A stretch of DNA of 64,000 bases from Macrolepiota albuminosa (taxonomy: Eukaryota > Basidiomycota > Agaricomycetes > Agaricales > Agaricaceae). The DNA lies in NCBI GenBank assembly GCA_027475525.1, contig JAMWFC010000031.1, positions 434,001-498,000 on the forward strand, read 5' to 3'. Shown here in pieces: positions 57,839 to 64,000 of this stretch (the first letter of the stretch is position 1; every line of letters starts with the position of its first letter). The translations under genes were made by a program, and so were the position numbers. The notes beneath the pieces were generated by a model that saw nothing but the letters and a program-made list of their open reading frames with translations, did no database searches and was not told the DNA's origin.

Positions 57839-57937
57839 GGCAAGGGAAATTGACTATGGACTCTATCAACACAGAGTCTCTCTGCCTACCTACCGATTAT
57901 TCACTGCATTGCATCGCACTCTCCAAATTCAACAATC

Positions 57938-58709
57938 ATGAAGTTCTCTGTCTTCGCCACCGCAATCCTAAGCCACACAGCGCTCATCCTGCCCTCACTT
58001 GGTGCACCTACTACCACTGATCATCACAACACTCTCGACAAGGTTCGTACTTCCGTGTTTGTTCATTCCCACATAGTCCTGATCGTTCCATCCATCAGCG
58101 AGGGTACTACAATAATTGGAACTACTACCCATCATACCCATACTATAATCAAGGTGGCCGTGGAGGTAACGGCGGAAATGGCGGAAATGGTGGGAATGGC
58201 GGGAATGGCGGGTGGCGCAAAGATGGTTGGAACAATGGCTGGTGGAGTCCTTATCCTTATAGCGGCGGTGGACGTGGGGGAATGGCGGGTGGCGCAAAGA
58301 TGGTTGGAACAATGGCTGGTGGAGTCCTTATCCTTATAGCGGCGGTGGACGTGGTGGGAATGGTGGGAACGGTGGGAACGGAGGCAATGGGGGGAATGGG
58401 GGATGGGTGAAGGATTCGTGGGGACGGAATTCGTGGGGCGGGAACGGTGGTAATGGCGGCAATGGCGGCAATGGCGGGAACGGTGGCAATGGTGGTGGCG
58501 GAGAGTATGGTGGTGGTGGAGGGAATGGCGGGAATGGAGGCAACGGTGGAAGTGGGGGTAATGGTGGAAGTAGTTGGGGAGGGTCTGGTGGTAATGGTGG
58601 TAATGGCGGCAATGGCGGGAACGGCGGGAATGGCGGCGGCGGAAAGAATGGTGGTGGGGGAGGGAACGGCGGGAACGGTGGCAATGGTGGCAATGGTGGT
58701 TCCTCGTGA
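57938..58709 (+). CDS. Secreted Gly/Asn-repeat protein, copy 2
   Basis: The leader is identical to copy 1. Exon 1 is 57938-58042, intron 58043-58098, exon 2 58099-58709 (RGYYNNWNYYPSY then GGN repeats, [21 protein letters not shown]), ending GGNGGSS-stop. A 77-bp duplication (58201-58354) shifts the frame out of the Gly triplets and would cause early termination; removing one unit joins the two halves in frame. Repeat number differs from copy 1, as expected for a slippage-prone array. Confidence 0.75.
58201..58354. repeat. 77-bp tandem duplication in Gly-rich gene copy 2
   Basis: Units 58201-58277 and 58278-58354 are identical; the matching site in copy 1 (about 5274-5350) has one unit. Confidence 0.96.
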
Positions 58710-59699
58710 TGATCCTCTTGACACGTCAAAGGTTGTTATACAAAAATATTAATTATATCATTTTTATCATTCAACTTGGCAACACTTTCAAGTAACATGT
58801 GTGAGAAGTAAGCAGGTACAAAATAGAGTGGGTGAGGGGACTAATCGACCGATCATGCGCCGATGGCGATGTTTAAACCCTGAATTCAAAACATATAAAC
58901 ATATCATATATAACTCGATACGGGGGGAATAGCTATAGAGGGCTTGGCTTGTTTTTGAGTACGACATCTCATCTCATTGATATTCCGTCGTCTCTCGTCT
59001 TGAGTGAAGTAGAGCAGACAACCATTCTCTTACATAATGTTTGGTCAGCTCGACCTTCCACAAAGGCTTCCTTTGTTTGGCATGGTATGATTCTCAACGT
59101 TCACTGCAAGGATGTCTGTTCAAATTCAAACGCTCGTATACAATCCCTCTGTTCCTGAGCAAGTACAGCTCCTTGTCCTGCTTCAACTTTCTCGTACAAT
59201 TCTTGTCTACGTCGGTGAGTTCTGTCGAAGGTTTCACTGAGCCCGGTCCAATTCGTCCTGCCTGGATCTCCTCTTGTTCTTCGAATTTTTGCTACAAATC
59301 AAAAAGACTTGATCAATAGACTCTGTCGAAGGATTTCTGCTCCAAGTATTTCTCGGAGTTGAGTTTCATCTTTCTCCATTTATCCTTTGATATGGATTTA
59401 AAGTTTCAATTTTTCCTTTAATTCATTGTGTTTCATGGGGCTTTGTCTTACACTTGGACATGAAGTTCGTAGAGACTAGATGTTTTTCGATTAGTGCCAG
59501 TATATCTGCTACTGTGGCCGCTGAAATTCCCGAAGGTAAGGCAGTACTCGTAATGTATTATGTGGAATGGTATCATAACATGGGACAGGATGTAGGCGAA
59601 GGGCTGAAGTAGATATTTAGCTATTAATATACAAGCGCTCTTCATATTTCTTTTGACGAGACTAGAAGATGACAACGTCATTACAGAAGTAAAAGTGAA

Positions 59700-60341
59700 T
59701 TGATCCGATGGAGGAAACGTACCGGAGAGGTATGTTATTCCTGAGTCATTCTCTAAAGATAGCTTGTGATTACAGACAATGAGACTGATGGGTTGGTGCC
59801 GATGGAATATGCAGAGAAGAAGGAAACACAGAACAACTTGAGAGCGAGAGACTGTCTGACTAGTTCAAGTGGGCATCAGCTCACCATGAGCAATTTGAAT
59901 GCCTCTTTGCGAGCTGACACGGTCCTCTCCAAAAGCGTCGATCGCACGTCTGATATTAGTGACATCGACCATAAAACGGGCGTGGTGTTCCGCAAGTAAG
60001 GAGGATGCTGTGGTCAATTGGCAGATGAAGGAGGCAGTATCGAGAGGTTGGGATTTTAATCGCTGTTCATAGAGCCCAGGCGAAGATAGATCTAAGCCGC
60101 CTTTGGTAGGATCGAAGAATCGGTCGTTGGTGGCGGGAGCTATACGGCAATACACCAAGCAGATACCCAAGGCGATGCTCATAAACACGATAATAAATGA
60201 CACGGCCAAGTTGAAAGTCATTGAATGGGAGAAGTTATGGGAGTGTGACAAAGGGCGGGCGGCTTGTTCATATGGAAAAGATGAGAACATGGCAGTTAGA
60301 AATGAGACGGGACTAAGGTCACCAGAGGGAAACATGATCAT
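59700..60341 (-). CDS. Possible small membrane protein gene
   Basis: Starts MIMFPSGDLSPVS at 60341, with a strong transmembrane helix (NLAVSFIIVFMSIALGICLV) and then a soluble region (FICQLTTASSLLAEHHARF). An exon end near 59887 could be followed by a second hydrophobic piece (VVLCFLLLCIF) and a GTACGT donor at about 59730. Family not recognised; the first intron would be unusually short (33 nt). Existence as a gene is tentative. Confidence 0.35.
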
Positions 60342-60344
60342 GTG

Positions 60345-61780
60345 ACCTTGACCGATGCGTCTGAACGAAAAACTCGGACTACAAATTCAGAGTGTGGCCG
60401 CGTGCTTTTACAATCTAACGTATTAATCCGATGCCCTGTGAGTACGTCTACGAGTACAGCATTAGTATTGCATCAATGAAAACTGTGAAATAATAGCTAT
60501 ATATTTGCCTGATGGTTCGGTATAGAGAGAGGAATATATATACGGAAGACCGTGGCAATGGGACCATTGTCCGGAGAGTGAATGGATGAAAGGAATGTGG
60601 GGTGAGTGATTGCGACGATCGAGGCTGTTGACCGGGAAAGGTCTATTTGGTCAGCTGATAGATGTGGTCACGTGATTCCGGAAGTAAATTCGCGTTCGTG
60701 TCTCTTAGCCTCAGTTGTTCTCTCTGTTATCTCAGACGGACTTCTGAGGGGTTATTTTTCTGTGTTGGGACATCACGAATGTGAAGATGTGAAGTGACAG
60801 TGTGAAAGAGTACCACGAACCATTGTCAGGGATACAGTGGCCGTCTGCTTTGTCCGATAGAACACATATATCAAGGACTCAATAGCTAGAGTACCCTCAG
60901 TTCCGTTTACACGCTACTGAGGGTACGTTACACAATTTACTACAACATAAACTCACACTAATGATACTCGTACCTAGATTGATTACTTACTACGTGTTAT
61001 TCTAGGTACACAAATAAAGTTCCGTTTACACGCTACTGAGGATTGATTACTTACTACGTGTTAATCTAGGTCCGGACGACGGTTCGACCTCATACTTAGT
61101 GTCACAGTTCTAACATTCTGTCCGTAGGCTCTCATATCGGGCCAGCAGAGGCCGATGTCATTGTAGGCGACAGCGATGGAACACGTTCTAGCATGTTGGC
61201 AGAAGTTGACCAGGTTCGAATAACGAAGTAAGTTGATTCAATTGTGTGTTCACGAATGTTCAAATATAAGGATCCAGTCCATCAATCAAGCTCAAGCTTA
61301 ATCAAGCGGTGTCCTTATTGCAGTTTATGCACAATAAGAGTGGACGCCTTATGGAGTAACGTATTATGTGATCACCGCGATGCCGCCCACGGCCCATGAG
61401 TATTCCACGGTTCTAACACCTTGAGTACCTTGGTCAACTGATTTCAATGATGCATACCTTACCGAGACTAAGACCTCTCGTCATGCTCCGTATCGCCTCT
61501 AGAGCCCTACCATCCTTTACTAGCCTCCTTGTAGAAAGTACACTCAATGGGCAGACGCCTAAGCCTCCGGATAGCGACATGTGGGCATGCTCAAACTTTT
61601 GTGGTATCTATTCTTGTGCTCGGGCGCTCCTTCTGTGGTTTCTTGACTGGAGGTTATTGGTGATTGATCCGAGGAAGCGCTGCAGATGGTGGTGTGATTG
61701 AATAGGTGGGAGTGCTTTTCCATCCCTTTCGCCATCTCCTTGCAGTTTCGTTGGGCAATTTTGGTCAAGCACAGAGACGC
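60345..61780. other. Intergenic with recombined inverted repeats
   Basis: Contains the 60891-61070 repeat cluster listed separately. A plus frame at 61447-61701 is open but has no recognisable content. Confidence 0.4.
60891..61070. repeat. Pair of small inverted repeats and a fused copy
   Basis: GTACCCTCAGT (60891-60901) with ACTGAGGGTAC (60916-60926), and GTACCTAGA (60970-60978) with TCTAGGTAC (61001-61009). From 61019 'gttccgtttacacgctactga' of the first is joined directly to 'gattgattacttactacgtg' of the second. Confidence 0.75.
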
Positions 61781-61910
61781 ATGATGGCAGAGCTCATTTC
61801 TTCCTCCTTGCAAGTCCCAGCCGGCACTGACTCCAGTAGTACGTTCTTCATTTTCCTCCGTCCTCATCCCACGTAGGCACAAACTGACGAAGTACTCGTT
61901 AAGACTTCAG

Positions 61911-63985
61911 GAAAAGCGATTATAGGCAGATATACCCCAAGGATGACAGCGGAGATGAAGCAAAGGAGAATGCTCGCGTGTGGAACGTCTACCTTGATGA
62001 ACGTGAGAGTTACGACGCGGCAATGATTCAGAACTTTCGGAACGTCGTCGATAACCTCCTTACTTTCGTACGTGCCCTTGTTATCTGTAGGGCAAGTGTT
62101 TTTTTGTAAATTGTGAACTTGGAAGACAGGCCGCGCTATTCTCGGGCGTAGTCGCAACATTTGTCGTCACGACTTCCCCAGCATTATCGCCGGACAACAC
62201 GCTGATCATAGCTGCCCTGCTTGTGGAGAACAACCAGCTACTCAGAGCAGGGGGGAACAGTACCCGCATCAATGATGTCCCTGCTGCTGCCCTCGCTCCT
62301 GGCAGCCCCACTCATAGTACTATTGACCTATGGGTGAATGGCCTCTTCTTCGCCAGCCTTGCATTGTCCTTGTTGACTGCCCTTGCGGCAGTATTAGTCA
62401 AGCAATGGATCCAGGTGTGAAAGACAATTTTTTACCTGCATTCTTCCCAGCTTCATTCTGACACGGTTCCTTCGTGCAGTCGTATACTCTGATTGTCTCT
62501 GGGAGCGCCAAGGACCGTGCTCTCGTTGGCCACTATCGCTTTAGAGGCTTCATGAACTGGCATCTCCCAACTGTCGTCGAAAGTCTTCCACTCATACTTC
62601 ACATCTCTCTGGTGCTCTTCCTCATCGGCTTTGCACTCTATGCATTCCAGCTCTCTCGCCCCCTTTGTTGGACTATCGTCGCCATCTCTGGTGTTGCGTC
62701 TGTCTTCTACTCTGGTAGCTTTGTCCTCTCAGCTGTATTTATCGACTGCCCCTACCGCATACCCTTCACCTGGGACATCTCTCAATATATGATATACCCG
62801 TTGCACTTGGTGAAACAGGCCTTGATGTTCTTTTGGCAATGGTTGAGGTACCGCAAGCTCCCATCCCTAAAGGACTATGACTGGCCAGCCTTCCCCGGAA
62901 GCACCCGACGGATGGCTGAATATCGTGCCGTGTTCCCTATCGTGCCTGGTAGATCACTGAAAAAGACATTCTTCTGTGCAAACGAGATCATATGTGATGC
63001 CTTATGCTGGGCATTTGACCACTCGTCCAATCAGTCTGTAAAGGACGTCGTTGTTGAAGCAATTACAGGGCTACTCCACGATTGGACAGCCCTCCTCCAG
63101 GATCTGGTCGTTGAGACACGTCAAGTATCCGAGGTTGACTTCGAGACCGCCAAAGGAAACATTTTGACACATGAACTATTCCCAGTTGTAGTTGACTACT
63201 CCCTCAAAAAGCTTTCCAAGCGAAAACCAGTGCCTCCCGGGACCCATGACACAATAGAACAAACTCCGTGTGTCCAGTTTCTCGACACTCTATTGACGAC
63301 AACAGAGAGGGAAATTTCCTCCGATAAAGCTTCATACATGGAACTTCCTCTTGTCCGCGCCAAACGCGACTGGCGAAGGAAGGTCCAGGAGAAGCTGGAC
63401 AGGGCATACCGTACAGCCATACTAAAAGGTGACCACGATCTCACCAAAAAGCTGCTACAATGGGGCGCAGATGTCCTGTCCACAAGTAGCGCCACTTCGG
63501 AGATGCCTCTGCTCCACACTGTCGCCCGCAAAGGAGATGTGCGGGCCATCACTGATATACTAGCTCGGAGACCAGGATATATCAACCAAGTTGATAGTCG
63601 GGGATTCTCTGCTTTGCATGTCGCGGCCTTTCATGGGAAGTTGGACGCTGTCGCCGCTCTTGTCGAACGGGGTGCGTCATTGGAGAGTCTCTCGGGCAGC
63701 ACACAAGCCCCCATGGCACCTGTTGATCTTGCGCTCAGAAATGATCACCCTGAGGTTGTGGCCTACCTCCTGGACCACCGTGCACGCAGGCCAGCGTGGG
63801 CGCTGCATGAAGCAGCGAAATTGCAGCATACGCAGATGGTGAAGGTCCTTTTGGATAGGGGATGGTCAAAGTGGGAGAAAAATCCTCAGGGACAGACGTC
63901 CATGGATGTTGCGGTCAGCTTGGGTAATGTGGAGACTGCTAACTTCTTGGAAACGTACATGCCTGCCTCAACTGCTTCGAAATAA
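61911..63985 (+). CDS. DUF6535 membrane domain fused to ankyrin repeats
   Basis: Supported exons: 61911-62067, 62130-62414 and 62480-63985, with GT-AG introns of 62 and 65 nt; at least 648 aa. A further 5' exon is needed (an ATG at 61781 is near, but the phase does not fit), so the start is open. Residues from VWNVYLDERESYD through VDNLLTF and ALFSGVVATFVV to LWVNGLFFASLALSLLTALA and VKQWIQSYTL match the fungal DUF6535 pattern, with four membrane helices (the last two LPLILHISLVLFLIGFALY and CWTIVAISGVASVFYSGSFV). The cytoplasmic C-terminal third has about five ankyrin repeats (LLHTVARKGDVRAITDIL, ALHVAAFHGKLDAVAALV, ALHEAAKLQHTQMVKVLL). A membrane-anchored protein-interaction role is inferred; DUF6535 function is unknown. 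Confidence 0.85.
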
Positions 63986-64000
63986 AAGTACGACCTGTGG

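Larger units (their letters stand above)
54390..59053 (+). repeat. Segmental duplication, right copy
   Basis: Partner of 1476-6136. It begins just after the SINE and ends near the shared 'ctcgac' at 59050, beyond which the flanks are unrelated. Its upstream part retains extra sequence between the two promoter repeats (54590-54640). Confidence 0.9.

Noticed and set aside
61447..61882. Plus and minus frames just upstream of the DUF6535 gene as its first exon
   Set aside because: The nearby ATG at 61781 with a GTACGT donor does not give the right phase for the exon at 61911, so I left the 5' end open.

Overview
The window looks like a transposon-rich stretch of a mushroom-forming basidiomycete (Agaricomycetes) genome. 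The evidence is the gene content (class I sesquiterpene synthases, DUF6535-ankyrin protein, JmjC-like gene, Helitron with a basidiomycete-type N-terminus), very short GT-AG introns (about 46-65 nt), and Ty3/Gypsy elements of fungal type. All calls come from reading the sequence; no search was run.

Layout. (1) 1-1475: no recognisable gene. (2) 1476-6136 and 54390-59053 are two direct copies of one ~4.65-kb segment, each carrying a five-exon sesquiterpene synthase followed by a secreted Gly/Asn-repeat protein. (3) Between them lies ~48 kb dominated by transposons: a decayed Helitron Rep/helicase on the minus strand (25292 down to an N gap at 8608-8707), split by a complete but defective Ty3/Gypsy element (13319-24753, + strand, CCGG target duplication). 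That element carries an intact antisense six-exon gene with a zinc-cluster-like Cys motif. Next comes a decayed JmjC-like gene (36936 down to 25801), split by an intact chromodomain Ty3/Gypsy element (29358-35855, - strand, ACCTT target duplication, identical LTRs, Tf1-like self-priming site). Then come two unrecognised spliced genes (37532-40392 - and 41901-43057 +), hairpins, a decayed retroelement accessory ORF, gypsy debris with nested LTRs, and a tRNA-derived SINE. (4) 59054-64000: a possible small membrane protein gene and a DUF6535 four-helix membrane domain fused to ankyrin repeats.

Quality. Eighteen near-exact tandem duplications, all of period 77 bp, are scattered over unrelated sequence. 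They break or distort several genes. Three of them can be checked against an internal sister copy that lacks them, and the two LTRs of the first gypsy element differ in length by exactly 77. I read them as assembly artefacts (unmerged k=77 overlaps) and annotated genes with that in mind. The remaining gene damage (stops, lost catalytic residues) is mostly C-to-T or G-to-A, often at CpG, and is concentrated in transposons and the JmjC gene. The terpene synthases are intact.
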